Assembly (NCBI RefSeq): GCF_950295315.1
Contig: NC_080172.1
Location: 117,185,288 to 117,249,287, forward strand
Direction of reading: 5' to 3'
From: Erinaceus europaeus
Lineage: Eukaryota; Chordata; Mammalia; Eulipotyphla; Erinaceidae
Length of the DNA stretch: 64,000 bases
Shown here: positions 41,189-50,790 of the stretch, one piece after another
How positions within the stretch are numbered: the stretch's first letter is position 1
Layout: the number at the start of each line of letters is the position of its first letter
The notes under the pieces: model-generated
Databases searched by the model: none
Seen by the model: only the letters and a program-made list of their open reading frames with translations
What the model was told of the DNA's origin: nothing
Program-made: the position numbers and the translations under genes

Positions 41189-41234
41189 TGTGGTTCTGAC
41201 CCAGAAAGTCTGACTTGAGGCTTGGAAGCTGCAT

Positions 41235-41548
41235 TTCTTTCTTTTTTTAATTTTAATTTTATTTTATTTATTTATTATTTTCCCTTTTGTTGCCCTTGTT
41301 TTTTTATTGTTGTTGTAGTTATTGTTGTTGTTATTGATATCATCATTGTTGATAGGACAGAGAGAAATGGAGAGAGGAGGGGAAAATAGAGAGGGGGAGA
41401 GAAAGACAGACGCCTGCAGACCTGCTTCACCGCCTGTGAAGCGACTCCCCTGCAGGTGGGGACCCGGGACTTGAACCAGGATCTTTATGCTGGTCCTTGC
41501 GCTTCACGCCATGTGTGCTTAACCCGCTGCACTACTGCACAACTCCCA
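41235..41548 (-). mobile_element. Type B SINE, full length
   Basis: T-rich tail, TTTTCCCTTTTGTTGCCCTT, CAGAGAGAAATGGAGAGAGG, TTGAACCAGGATC, head complement CACTACTGCACAACTCCC. Confidence 0.93.
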
Positions 41549-41636
41549 GAAGCTGTGTTTCTGACAAGCTCCCAGGTGGTGCTGGTAGGAGCAGACCGCA
41601 CACTGAGAACTGTGGCAAATCGCCCTTGAAGCCATG

Positions 41637-41738
41637 CAGCTGGGGAGATGACACAGCTGGGAGAGATTTGGTCTTGCATGACTGAGGTCCCCAGTTCAGT
41701 TCCTAGCATGGACCAGAGCGGTACGGTACTCTGATTCA

Positions 41739-41781
<43 letters not shown>

Positions 41782-41793
41782 AAATAAATATTG
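41637..41793 (+). mobile_element. Diverged C/D-like SINE ending in (TC)n
   Basis: GCTGGGGAGATGACACAGCT head, GAGGTCCCCAGTTCAGTTCC B box, GACCAGAGCGGTACGG, (TC)n at 41742-41778 and AAAATAAATATT end. Confidence 0.75.
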
Positions 41794-42062
41794 GGACCTG
41801 GTGGCAGCACACCCAGTTAAGCACACATAGTATGAAGCTCAAGGATCTGGGTTCGAGCCCCCAGCTCCCCACCTGCAGGGGAGTCGCTTCACAAGTGGCA
41901 AAACAGATCTGCAGCTGTCTGTCTTTCCCTCTCCCTCTCTACCTCCCTTTTCTCTCAATGTCACTCTGCCCTGTCCAATAAAATAAAAGATGTCCACCAG
42001 AAGTGATGGATTTGTAGCACCACCACCAAGCCCCAGCAATAACCCTGGAGGCAAATAAATAT
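41794..42062 (+). mobile_element. A/B intermediate SINE with module M
   Basis: GGGACCTGGTGGCAGCACAC head, GGTTCGAGCCCCCAGC B box, CCAATAAAATAAAAGATG, then CCACCAGAAGTGATGGATTT ... AATAACCCTGGAGGCAAATA module M. Confidence 0.92.
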
Positions 42063-42069
42063 TTAAAGT

Positions 42070-42235
42070 ATATTTTACTTATTTTAATGAGAGAGCAATA
42101 TATGGAAAGACACACGGAGAAAGATCAGAGCCCTGCTCAGCTCTGGCTTATGGTGGCACAAGGGATTGACCGTGGGACTTTATAGCCTCAGGCATGAGAG
42201 TCTCTTTGCATAACCATTAAGCTATCCCCGCCCCC
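42070..42235 (-). mobile_element. Type C SINE, reversed
   Basis: GAGCCCTGCTCAGCTCTGGC, CTTATGGTGGCACAAGGGAT, CTCAGGCATGAGAGTCTC, CATAACCATTAAGCTATCCC head complement. Confidence 0.9.
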
Positions 42236-42254
42236 ACACACACAACCCTGCCCA

Positions 42255-42604
42255 TATATATATATATATATTTTGCCTCCAGGGTTGTCGCTGGGGCTCG
42301 GTGCCTGCACTACAAATCCACTGCTCCTGGAGGCCATTTTTCCCATTTTGTTGACCTTGTTGTTGTGCTTGCTATAGTTGTTATTGTTGTCATAGCTGTT
42401 GTTGTTGGATAGGACAGAGAGAAATGGATAGAGGAGGGGAAGACTGAGAGGGGAGAGAAAGACAGACACCTGCAGACCTGCTTCACCACCTGCGAAGTGA
42501 CTCCCCTGCAGGTAGGAAGCCAGGGGCTTGACCTGGGATCCTTACAACAGCCCTTGCGCTTCCTGCCACATGCGCTTAACCCGCTGCACTGCTGCCTGAC
42601 TCCC
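42255..42604 (-). mobile_element. Type B SINE with module M at an (AT)n target
   Basis: (AT)n flanks both ends (42255-42271, 42606-42621) as target duplication. Inside: TTGCCTCCAGGGTTGTCGCT, type B body, and head complement CACTGCTGCCTGACTCCC. Confidence 0.93.
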
Positions 42605-43150
42605 AAATATATATATATATTTTTAAGACAGTCTTGACGAAAAGGTGACTAGGTGATGTGATTCATCCAGGGGCAAAGGAAGGTGGCAGCCAGGCCTCCA
42701 GACCTGACTCAAATCAGAGGTGGCGGGCACCTGCCCTCTGCTGTAAGCCCAGGAACGCCAGCCTGGTCCCTGCCACTCCGTGATGCCTGGCCCTGAGGCT
42801 GGCGCTGCCAGGTGTCCCATAGATAGGTTTGCAGGTGTTTTGCTATTGCGTGAAGATATATTAAACCAGTGCTTCTCCACACGCTCAGGGGACAGGAAGG
42901 AGATTCTGGAGAGATTCCACAGGGCTCGTGAGAGTATTAAGAGCTAACTGTGAGTCTCCTGTCTGTCTGGCCACTGGGTCGGGGGGGCTAATTAGGTGCC
43001 CATGGCACAAACAGTGACCCATAGTCTGTTTCTTTTTGTTGTGATGGCTTCCCTGTGAAGGCCTTAGTGCTCAGAAAGTTACAGCCTTCATCACAGCATG
43101 GTGGAACGTCCAGGAGGAAACTAGAGGACATAGTTGATGTATTTTTGTAG
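42605..43150. other. Unique sequence, no gene seen
   Basis: No recognisable repeat or exon. Confidence 0.45.
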
Positions 43151-43151
43151 G

Positions 43152-43298
43152 CTTGGGGAGATAGAAAAATGGTTATGCAGAAAGACCTTCATGTCTGAGG
43201 CTCTGAGGTCTCAGGTTCAATCTCCAGCACCACCATAGTTAAGCAGTGCTCTGGTGTCTCTCTTTTTGTCTTTCACATTGAAATAAATAAAAATTCAT
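43152..43298 (+). mobile_element. Type C SINE
   Basis: GGGGAGATAGAAAAATGGTT head, GGTTCAATCTCCAGC B box, TAAGCAGTGCTCTGGTGTCT and AATAAATAAAAA tail. Confidence 0.9.

Positions 43299-43369
<71 letters not shown>
43299..43369. repeat. (AC)n(AT)n compound microsatellite
   Basis: About 13 AC units followed by about 23 AT units. The (AT)n half could form a cruciform. Confidence 0.97.
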
Positions 43370-43372
<3 letters not shown>

Positions 43373-43575
43373 GATGCCTATGTAAAACATTATGGTCATA
43401 TATTTTTTTATTTTAGAAAAAATTTTAAATTTTTATTGTTTTTTTTTAATGTTATTTACAAGGAACTATTGTCAGAAACAGGTTAACTTTGTACTGAGGT
43501 CAGTACTCAATCACTTATGGACTATATAAAAATAAGATCATTTGGTGCTGAAGGCCAAAGAGAAGTTGAGCTTGG
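43370..43575. other. AT-rich unique sequence
   Basis: No gene or repeat was recognised. Confidence 0.4.
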
Positions 43576-43576
43576 A

Positions 43577-43663
43577 GTGGGGGAGATAGCATAATGGATA
43601 TGCAAAAGATTTTCATGTCTGAGACTTTGAAGTCCCAAATTCAATCCCCTGTACCAGCTCGCC
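43577..43663 (+). mobile_element. Type C SINE, 3' truncated
   Basis: GGGGGAGATAGCATAATGGA head, GAAGTCCCAAATTCAATCCC, then it stops at CCAGCTC where retroviral sequence begins. Confidence 0.85.
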
Positions 43664-43909
43664 CTTTGAGGCAAGAGATGCTCCCAGAGGCATGAAGCGC
43701 TCCCAGAGGCAAGAAATGCCCTTTCGCCTGCTAGGCCTTGCCCTTTGAGGCAAGAAACGTTCCCCTTGGCATCACACTGGTTATTGCTGCTCGCCTATTT
43801 TGTTTTCCATGTCTTATGCCAGTTCTTTTGAAAACGCCTGTATGATATAGGTTTCTGTTCACCCCACAATCCTGATATTATGGCCATTAGTTAAAAAGAA
43901 AGGGGGAAT
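43664..43909 (+). mobile_element. Endogenous retrovirus internal 3' end with polypurine tract
   Basis: Non-coding region directly upstream of the LTR. It has short direct repeats (GCCCTTTGAGGCAAGA twice, CTCCCAGAGGCA twice). It ends AAAAAGAAAGGGGGAAT (43893-43909), the polypurine tract that primes plus-strand DNA synthesis. No env or other gene remains. Confidence 0.75.
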
Positions 43910-44303
43910 TGTTGGTATGCTTCTAAAAACCCCTTCTGTTTCATTTGGCTTAAATCCCCCCTGCTTAACACTGCATTCAATTTACATAACCTCTGTTAAC
44001 AAGCACCACCCTCCCTCCAGGGCATTGGTGGTTCAGTGGTAGAATTCTCGCCTGCTCCACCCCCTCTCCTTGTCACACCCTGATTTTCACCAGTCACTTT
44101 TCTCTCCACCCTCTCTGCGTTGCATCCTGTTCCCACCCTACTGGGCTAGTATATTTATAAGGACAAGATTGTAGTTTAGTTTAGCTTAGCTTGGTACAGA
44201 TTGCGCTGCGTCCTGCATGAATAAAGAGATACTGCGTACAACCCAGCCATGAGTCCCGGGTCGTCTGTTACCCGCCGGTGAAGCCAGCCCGGACAAAACA
44301 ACA
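43910..44303 (+). mobile_element. Endogenous retrovirus 3' LTR (LTR-2) carrying a tRNA-Gly fragment
   Basis: 394 bp bounded by TGTTG ... CAACA. U3 holds TATTTATAAGG (about 44151-44161) as TATA box. AATAAA lies in GCATGAATAAAGAG (about 44216-44227), then R-U5 sequence. What follows (CAGAATCTTACC) is not a primer binding site, consistent with a 3' LTR. It pairs with the reversed LTR at 8811-9261. Confidence 0.88.
44022..44055 (+). other. Apparently exact 34-nt 5' half of tRNA-Gly(GCC) inside the LTR
   Basis: It starts GCATTGGTGGTTCAGTGGTA and continues through the D arm and anticodon stem, ending in the anticodon loop (CTCGCCTGC). The T arm and acceptor 3' strand are absent, so it is not a tRNA gene. 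It contains an A-box-like TGGTTCAGTGG. The match is to the mammalian tRNA-Gly(GCC) sequence as I remember it. Confidence 0.85.
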
Positions 44304-44377
44304 CAGAATCTTACCCCTTTGTGGAATAATACTGGCACATACAGTCTTCCGGGTTCTTGATCCATCGGTTTATTCTA

Positions 44378-44462
44378 TCAGAGCACTGCGCAGCTCTGGC
44401 TTATGATGCTACAGCCAGTGGACCAACTTGAGGTCTCTGAGTCTCAGGAATGAACGTTGTTT
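44378..44462 (-). mobile_element. Type C SINE, reversed
   Basis: AGAGCACTGCGCAGCTCTGG, CTTATGATGCTACAGCC and GAGTCTCAGGAATGAACG. The head complement is partly lost. Confidence 0.78.
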
Positions 44463-44463
44463 G

Positions 44464-44936
44464 CAGGGCCAGGTGGAAGCTCACTCGGTAGAGTGCATAG
44501 GTTACCATGCTCAAGGACCCAGGTTCAAGTTTAATCCCCACCTGCAGGAAGGCAGCTTCAAAAGCAGTGAGCAGTACTGCAGATGTCTCTCTCTCTCTCT
44601 TTAAATATTTATTTATTCATTTATTAGCTAGAGACAGAGAGAAACCAAGATAGAGGGAGAGAGACAGACAAACACCTGCAGCCCTGCTTCACCACTTGTG
44701 AAGCCTCCCTCACAACAGGTGGGGACCAGGGGCTTGAACCCAGGTCCTTGCCTATTGTAATATATGCACTCAACCAGGTGTGCCGTCACCTGGCCCCCTC
44801 CCTCTCTCTCCCTTTCTAGCTCTCTATCTCACATGCTCTATTAAAAAGGAAAAAGACATAAACAAACACAGAGAACGGTGGAGCTGTGTGGGCAAGTACC
44901 AAGCCCCAATGATATAACTGTGGGGGGTGAAGGAGA
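44464..44936 (+). mobile_element. Type A SINE with module M remnant, split by a nested SINE
   Basis: Left part 44464-44601: GGGCCAGGTGGAAGCTCACT head to (TC)n. Right part 44798-44936: CCTCTCTCTCCCTTTCTAGC, GCTCTATTAAAAAGG and a module M relative (AGTACCAAGCCCCAATGATA). Confidence 0.82.
44602..44797 (-). mobile_element. Nested type A SINE, reversed
   Basis: TTAAATATTTATTTATTC tail, purine middle, GCTTGAACCCAGGTCC, and head complement CAACCAGGTGTGCCGTCACC. Confidence 0.9.
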
Positions 44937-44944
44937 AAAAGGAG

Positions 44945-45208
44945 GGGGCTGGGTGGTGGCCATGCAGTGAAGCTCACACAGTACAAGCTCAGAGCTTCAT
45001 GCAAGGATTTGGGTTCGAGCCCCCAGCTCCCCACCTGCACACGTGGTGAAACAGGTGTGCAGGTGTCTCTCTCTCTCTCTCTCCCTCTCTGTCTCCTCTT
45101 CTCTCAATCTCTCTCTGTCCTGTCCAATAACAGGAATAAAATGGCCACCAGGAGCAGTGGATTCACAGTGCAGGCCCCGAGCCCCAGCCACAACCCTGGA
45201 GGCCATCC
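44945..45208 (+). mobile_element. A/B intermediate SINE with module M
   Basis: GGGGGCTGGGTGGTGGCCAT head, GGTTCGAGCCCCCAGC B box, GTCCAATAACAGGAATAAAA, then CCACCAGGAGCAGTGGATTC ... AACCCTGGAGGCCA. Confidence 0.9.
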
Positions 45209-45313
45209 CCCTGGACTCACTTGCTTCATAAAGACAAATGGATGATGATGTCAGTGCTCACCCCAGTGTCTGAGGACTCAAGGAGCACGTGGAAAACATG
45301 CCAGCAGCAGGTG

Positions 45314-45614
45314 CAGGGGACGCTTCACAGGCGGCGAAGCAGGTCTGCAGGTGTCTGTCTGTCTCTCCCCCTCTCTGTCTTCCCCTCCTCTCTCTATTTC
45401 TCTCTGTCCTATCCAGCAATGACACCAATAACAATAATGACCACAACAAGGCCACAACCACAAAAGCAACAAAAGTGGGAAAATTAATAATAATAATAAA
45501 AATAATGACAATAATAAACAAGGGCAACAAAAGAGAAAAATGGTCTCCAGGAGCAGTGGACTGCAGGCAGCCAGCCTCAGCAATAACTCTGGAAGCAAAA
45601 AAAATAAAAAGTAA
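45314..45614 (+). mobile_element. Type B SINE with module M, 5' truncated
   Basis: It starts GCTTCACAGGCGGCGAAGCA. The body is extended by (AAT)n, then CAAGGGCAACAAAAGAG and module M (TCTCCAGGAGCAGTGGACTG). Confidence 0.9.
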
Positions 45615-45616
45615 TC

Positions 45617-45932
45617 CGGGAGTCGGGCGGTAGCACAGCATGTTAAGTGCACAGGGCAAAAAACACAAGGACCGGTGAAAGGATCCCGGTTCGAGCCCCC
45701 AGCTCCCCACCTGCAGGGGAGTCGCTTCACAGGCGGTGAAGCAGGTCTGCAGGTGTCTGTCTTTCTCTCCCCCTCTGTCTTCCCCTCCTTTCTCCATTTC
45801 TCTCTGTCCTATCCAACAAGGATGACATCAATAACAACAATAACTACAACAACAATGAAAAACAACAAAGGCAACAAAAAGGAAAATAAATATAAAATAA
45901 TAATAACAATTAAAAAAATAAAAAGGAATCTT
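45617..45932 (+). mobile_element. Type B SINE, full length
   Basis: CGGGAGTCGGGCGGTAGCACA head, GGTTCGAGCCCCCAGC B box, ATGACATCAATAACAACAAT body, AAGGCAACAAAAAGGAAAAT end. Confidence 0.94.
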
Positions 45933-46081
45933 AACTTCTGCTGTGTGTCCTCATGATGGTTCTGGGGCGGTCAGAAATGACAGGAAGTACCTGGGGGAAC
46001 ACAGACTCTGCTGCACCAGGCCAGAACACCTGTTCCCCAGGTGCACCTGAGCGCCTCAGGGAAGGAAACTGCTGAACAGGA

Positions 46082-46200
46082 AGTGGGCGTGGTGATGGGT
46101 GTGGGCGTGGCGACAGGAGTGGGCGTGGTGATGGGTGTGGGCGTGGTGACAGGAGTGGGCGTGGTGATGGGTGTGGGCGTGGTGGGTGTGGGCGTGGCTT
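46082..46200. repeat. 36-bp G-rich minisatellite
   Basis: About three units of GTGGGCGTGGTGATGGGTGT plus GGGCGTGGTGACAGGA. It repeats GGGCGTGG boxes, which could fold as G-quadruplexes or bind GC-box factors. Confidence 0.92.
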
Positions 46201-46262
46201 AGCAGGGAGGTGGAAGTGGAGGCGGGGCTGGGATGTCTACAAGATACACCTGTGGGCCGGGC

Positions 46263-47712
46263 TCTCTCTGTCAACATGGTCTCTCTGTCTACATGTAAGG
46301 GCTCTCTCTCTGTCAACATGGACTCTCTCTCTGTCAACATGTAAGGGCTCTCTCTCTCTCTGTCAACATGGACTCTCTGTCTACATGTAAGGGCTCTCTC
46401 TCTCTGTCAATGTGGTCTCTCTGTCTACATGTAAGGGCTTTCTCTCTCTGTCAGCATGGTCTCTCTCTCTCTCTACATGTAAGGGCTCTCTCTCTCTGTC
46501 AACATGGTCTCTCTCTCTCTGTCAACATGTAAGGGCTCTCTCTCTCTGTGTCAACATGGTCTCTCTCTGTGTCCACATATAAGGGCTCTCTCTCTGTGTC
46601 AATGTGGTCTCTCTCTCTGTCTACATGTAAGGGCTCTCTCTCTGTGTCAACATGGTCTCTCTCTGTGTCCACATGTAAGGGCTCTCTCTCTCTGTCAATG
46701 TGGTCTCTCTCTCTGTCTACATGTAAGGGCTCTCTCTCTGTGTCAACATGGTCTCTCTCTGTGTCCACATGTAAGGGCTCTCTCTGTGTGTCAATATGGT
46801 CTCTCTCTCTGTCTACATGTAAGGGCTCTCTCTCTCTGTGTCAACATGGTCTCTCTCTGTGTCCACATGTAAGGGCTCTCTCTCTCTGTCTACATGTAAG
46901 GGCTCTCTCTCTGTCTACATGTAAGGGCTCTCTCTCTGTCAACATGGTCTCTCTCTCTGTCTACATGTAAGGGCTCTCTCTCTCTGTCTACATGTAAGGG
47001 CTCTCTCTCTCTGTCAACATGGTCTCTCTCTCTCTGTCTACATGTAAGGGCTCTCTCTCTGTCAACATGATCTCTCTCTGTCTACATGTAAGAGCTCTCT
47101 TTCTCTCTGTCAACATGGTCACTCTCTGTGTCTACATGTAAGGGCTCTCTCTCTCTGTCTACATGTAAGGGCTCTCTCTCTGTGTCAACATGGTCTCTCT
47201 CTCTGTCAACATGGTCTCTCTCTCTGTGTCAACATGTAAGGGCTCTCTCTCTCTGTCAACATGGTCTCTCTCTCTGTCAACATGTAAGGGCTCTCTCTGT
47301 CAACATGGTCTCTCTCTCTGTCAACATGTAAGGGCTCTCTCTCTCTCTGTCAACATGATCTCTCTCTCTGTCAACATGTAAGGGCTCGCTCTCTCTCTGT
47401 CAACATGGTCTCTCTGTGTCAACATGTAAGGGCTCTCTCTCTCTCTCTGTCAACATGGTCTCTCTCTCTCTGTCAACATGTAAGGGCTCTCTCTCTCTGT
47501 CAACGTGGTCTCTCTCTCTGTCTACATGTAAGGGCTCTCTCTGTCAGCATGGTCTCTCTCTCTGTCTACATGTAAGGGCTTTCTCTCTGTCTACATGTAA
47601 GGGCTCTCTCTCTGTCAACATGGTCTCTCTCTGTCTACATGTAAGGGCTCTCTCTATCAACATGGTCTCTCTCTCTCTCAACATGTAAAGGTCTCTCTCT
47701 CTCTGTCTCTCC
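46263..47712. repeat. (TC)n / CAACATGG / CTACATGTAAGGG composite minisatellite
   Basis: About 1.45 kb. It mixes two half-units in variable order, (TC)nTGTCAACATGG and (TC)nTGTCTACATGTAAGGGC, of about 22-26 bp each. Serine/leucine-rich ORFs are by-products. Confidence 0.96.
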
Positions 47713-47715
47713 CTC

Positions 47716-48005
47716 TCTTGGCCCACGTGTATTCTAATGTAGATGTTCTCAGTTTTCCTGAATAATGTTTAAAGTTCCTGAAAATAATGGTTTCTCCTCA
47801 ATTCTTTGGTGGGACTGTGTGTGAGGGGACATTGAGCCGTAATTCCCCCTAAGACAGTTCCAGGCTTTCCCATCTGTGTTTTTTTTGACTCACTTGCCAG
47901 CATCCTACTGACCAAGGCTTTTCCCAGAGCCCCTGCTAAGAAGAGGACGTATTGCGATGGCTGTGAAAGCAGCCCTAACCGTGTCTGGAGTTCCTTTGGG
48001 ATCTA
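47716..48005. other. Unique sequence, no gene seen
   Basis: No recognisable repeat or exon. Confidence 0.45.
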
Positions 48006-48007
48006 AC

Positions 48008-48185
48008 TTTCCTGTTAATGATGGAAAGACTGAGACAGAGAAAGGAGAGAGAGAGGAGAGAGAGAGAGATGGAGAGAGAGGGAGATGCTGATCTACAACG
48101 TCACTGGCAGACACACAGAGGTGAGGATAGAACCTAGGACCTCGGTGGCTTACCCCATGCATCCTCTCACCACTCTGGCCAATAT
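48008..48185 (-). mobile_element. Diverged reversed SINE with GA tract
   Basis: (GA)n middle at 48038-48083, then GATAGAACCTAGGACCTC (B-box complement) and CACCACTCTGGCCA (head complement). Confidence 0.55.
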
Positions 48186-48500
48186 TCTGTCCTTCAGATA
48201 CGTAGAGACAAACAGAGACAGAGACAGAGAGTGTGTGTTTGGCCTCACAGCAGCAAGGCCCTGCCGGCACTACCTTCCATGCAGTGTGCTGGGTCCCGTG
48301 AAGACCAAGACAGGCACCTTTCCTGAAGAGATCTTGCTGGTCCAGGGAGAGGTTTTGAGACATACCTTCCAACTTAACACTTGCGGCCGTCACAAACGGC
48401 TATGAGAGTCCTGGACCCTCAGCAACTGCTTCCCAAGCTCCTCCCTGGATGGGTAAGCTTGGCATCTCATTTCTCTTTTCTTCCTTTCAATACCTCATTT
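48186..48500. other. Unique sequence, no gene seen
   Basis: No recognisable repeat or exon. A GA tract follows at 48500-48580. Confidence 0.4.
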
Positions 48501-48639
48501 CAGAGAGGAGGGGAGAAGAGAGAGAGAGAGAGAGAAGGAGAGAGGGAATGAGTGAGGGAGAGGAAGGCACAGAGAGAAAGAGCAGATGCTGCCCTGGCTT
48601 ACGGCTGAGCCTGGGGACTCCAAGCCACGGGCATGAAAA

Positions 48640-48928
48640 TCTTTTTTTTTTTTTTTTTGCCTCGGGGGTTATCGCTGGGGCTTGGAGCTGACACTACAGA
48701 TCCACTGCTCCTGGCGGCCACTTTTTCCATTTTATTGAATAGAAGCAGAGAGAGATGGAGAAGGGAGGGGAGATAGAGAAGGAGAGAGACGGACAGACCT
48801 ACAGACCTGCTTCACTCCTTGTGAAGCTTTCCCCCTGCACGTGGGGAGCAGGGGCTCGAACCCAGGTCCTTGTATCCTCGTGCGTAGCACTACGTGCACT
48901 TAACTGGGTGTCCACCACCCGACTCCCC
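48640..48928 (-). mobile_element. SINE with module M, reversed
   Basis: T16 tail, GCCTCGGGGGTTATCGCTGG ... GGCGGCCACTTTTTCC module M, GCTCGAACCCAGGTCC, and head complement ACTGGGTGTCCACCACCCG. Confidence 0.9.
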
Positions 48929-49069
48929 CCATAATCTTTTGCATAACCTGGTGTCTCCACATGCTTCTATTTGTCCCTGTGCTATTAGCAAGTCCCTTGT
49001 TTGTGTCCTCTGCCCTGCAGGGATTCATCCTTAGAGTTATGCAAGAGCTCTTTATACCGAAAAGACATG

Positions 49070-49346
49070 GGAGTCGGGCGGTGGTGCAGTGGGTTAAGCG
49101 CACGTGGTGCAAAGCGCAAGGACCGGCGTAAGGATCCCGGTTCGAGCCCCCGGCTCCCCACCTGCAGGGGAGTCGCTTCACAGGCGGTGAAGCAGGTCTG
49201 CAGGTGTCTGTCTTTCTCCCCCTCTCTGTCTTCCCCTCTTCTCTCCATTTCTCTCTGTCCCATCCAACAACACCGACATCAATAACCACAATATTAAAGA
49301 ACAAGGGCAACAAAAGGGAAAATAAATAAAGATTGAAAAAAAAAAA
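49070..49346 (+). mobile_element. Type B SINE with clear target-site duplication
   Basis: GGGAGTCGGGCGGTGGTGCAG head, GGTTCGAGCCCCCGGC B box, CAAGGGCAACAAAAGGGAAA end. AAAAGACATGGG lies at both ends. Confidence 0.95.
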
Positions 49347-49347
49347 G

Positions 49348-50230
49348 ACATGGGCCTTCTGCAGCTGGGATGTTAGAAGCATTTCCTCCATCTGTCCCTG
49401 CCCTCTGGGCTTTCATCGTGGGCTTTCATCGTGGCTGATCTCTTCCCTGTGGGTGTGACTTTGTTTCACCCAGACCATTGACAGCCAGAGGGAGCAGCCT
49501 TCCCTTCTCCCAGTAGCTGCGACACCAGCGTGTTCCTCACCCCTCTCCCCCAGCCGGGGGCAGTCCCTGGAATTATTGCCCCCCCCCACATAATGAGAAC
49601 CCCCAGATTGGAAAGTGGTCTATCAGGTTTTTCCACAAGTGCTAGGAGACTCCAAATCTACTTATCTCCCCCCCCCTACAAAGGTCACAGGTCATCACAC
49701 CCCAGTGACCCCCTCCCCCTAAAAAAGGATAACTGAAGCCCCCCCTGGTGAAAACAGCTGGCTTGACTACTTCCTTCCTTCTCCTGGGAAGTAGGTTTCG
49801 GCTCAGGACTAGGAGAGGAAACTCAGAACTCCACCGGAATCCTCTGATAAGGCCCGCGCCTTCCTGAGCCCAGCTCAGAGCCCCCTGCGACCTCCCCTCA
49901 AATCCCCCGCAAGCTTCACCAGCTCCAGCTCGGAGAGCGAGTAGCAGCCCCAGGGAACCAAGTTCCCGAGGACTGAAACCAAGGCTGAGGCGGAGCTCAC
50001 TGGGTCCCAGAAATCTATGTCCTTCTGCAGAGACCCCTGCACACCACCCCCTACCCCCGACAGCCAGCCGTTGGCTCTGCCACCTGTTTGCTCTGAAGCA
50101 CCAGAAGACCTATCTCTCCACCTCGACCCCAGCATCCCCTTCCCCCAGGATGTCAGTAGCCTGATTCTGTACTCCAGAATATTGAGACGAGGATCAAGTT
50201 TTGTTTTCATTTAAATGTGGACAGGAAGTC
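49348..50230. other. Unclassified, mostly unique
   Basis: A short duplication GGGCTTTCATCGTGG is at 49407-49435. The C-rich stretch 49560-49900 could be an old LTR, but no boundaries or partner copy were found. No gene was recognised. Confidence 0.35.
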
Positions 50231-50236
50231 TATGTA

Positions 50237-50356
50237 CTGGGCCAGGCGGTGGCACCTGGCTGAGCTCATGTTACAGTGCACAAGGATGTGGGTTCAATCC
50301 CCTAGTCCCCACCAGCAGAGGGACAGCTCTGCAAGTGGTGAAGCAGGGCTGCAGGC

Positions 50357-50404
<48 letters not shown>

Positions 50405-50505
50405 CCCTCACCATTCCTGGCTGTCTCTATCTAGTGAATTCTCATTCTCTCTCTCTCTCTCTCTTTCTCTCTCCTTCCCTCTCCATTCCTGGCTGTCTCT
50501 ATCTA

Positions 50506-50580
<75 letters not shown>

Positions 50581-50640
50581 CCTTCCCTCTCCATTCTGGC
50601 TGTCTCTATCTAATGAATAAAGATAATAAAACAATTGTAT
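50237..50640 (+). mobile_element. Type A SINE whose 3' half is tandemly expanded
   Basis: GGGCCAGGCGGTGGCACCTG head and GGTTCAATCCCCTAG B box, then three rounds of (TC)n-CCTTCCCT-CCATTC(C)TGGCTGTC-TCTATCTA(G/A)TGAAT before the AAAGATAATAAAAC tail. Confidence 0.9.
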
Positions 50641-50790
50641 TTATTCATTTTTATTTCCTTATTGGGGCCATCAATGTTTTACAGTGGACAGTAAATACAC
50701 TAGCTTATGCATGCATAACATTTCTCAGTTTTCTACATAACAGTACAACCCTCACTAGGTCCTCTGGCATCCTGACCCAGAACAATGATT
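50641..50790 (-). mobile_element. L1 3' UTR fragment
   Basis: ATTGGGGCCATCAATGTTTT ACAG... through AACAGTACAACCCTCACTAG parallels 11665-11765 of the longer L1. Confidence 0.85.

Noticed and set aside
44022..44055. Functional tRNA-Gly gene
   Set aside because: Only the 5' half is present. The T arm, 3' acceptor strand and terminator run are missing.
44151..44227. Cellular gene promoter and polyadenylation site
   Set aside because: The TATA box and AATAAA lie within the LTR and are explained by its own transcription signals.
46263..47712. CRISPR array
   Set aside because: The repeats and 'spacers' are both low-complexity variants of one tandem unit. There are no unique spacers or cas genes, and the DNA is mammalian.
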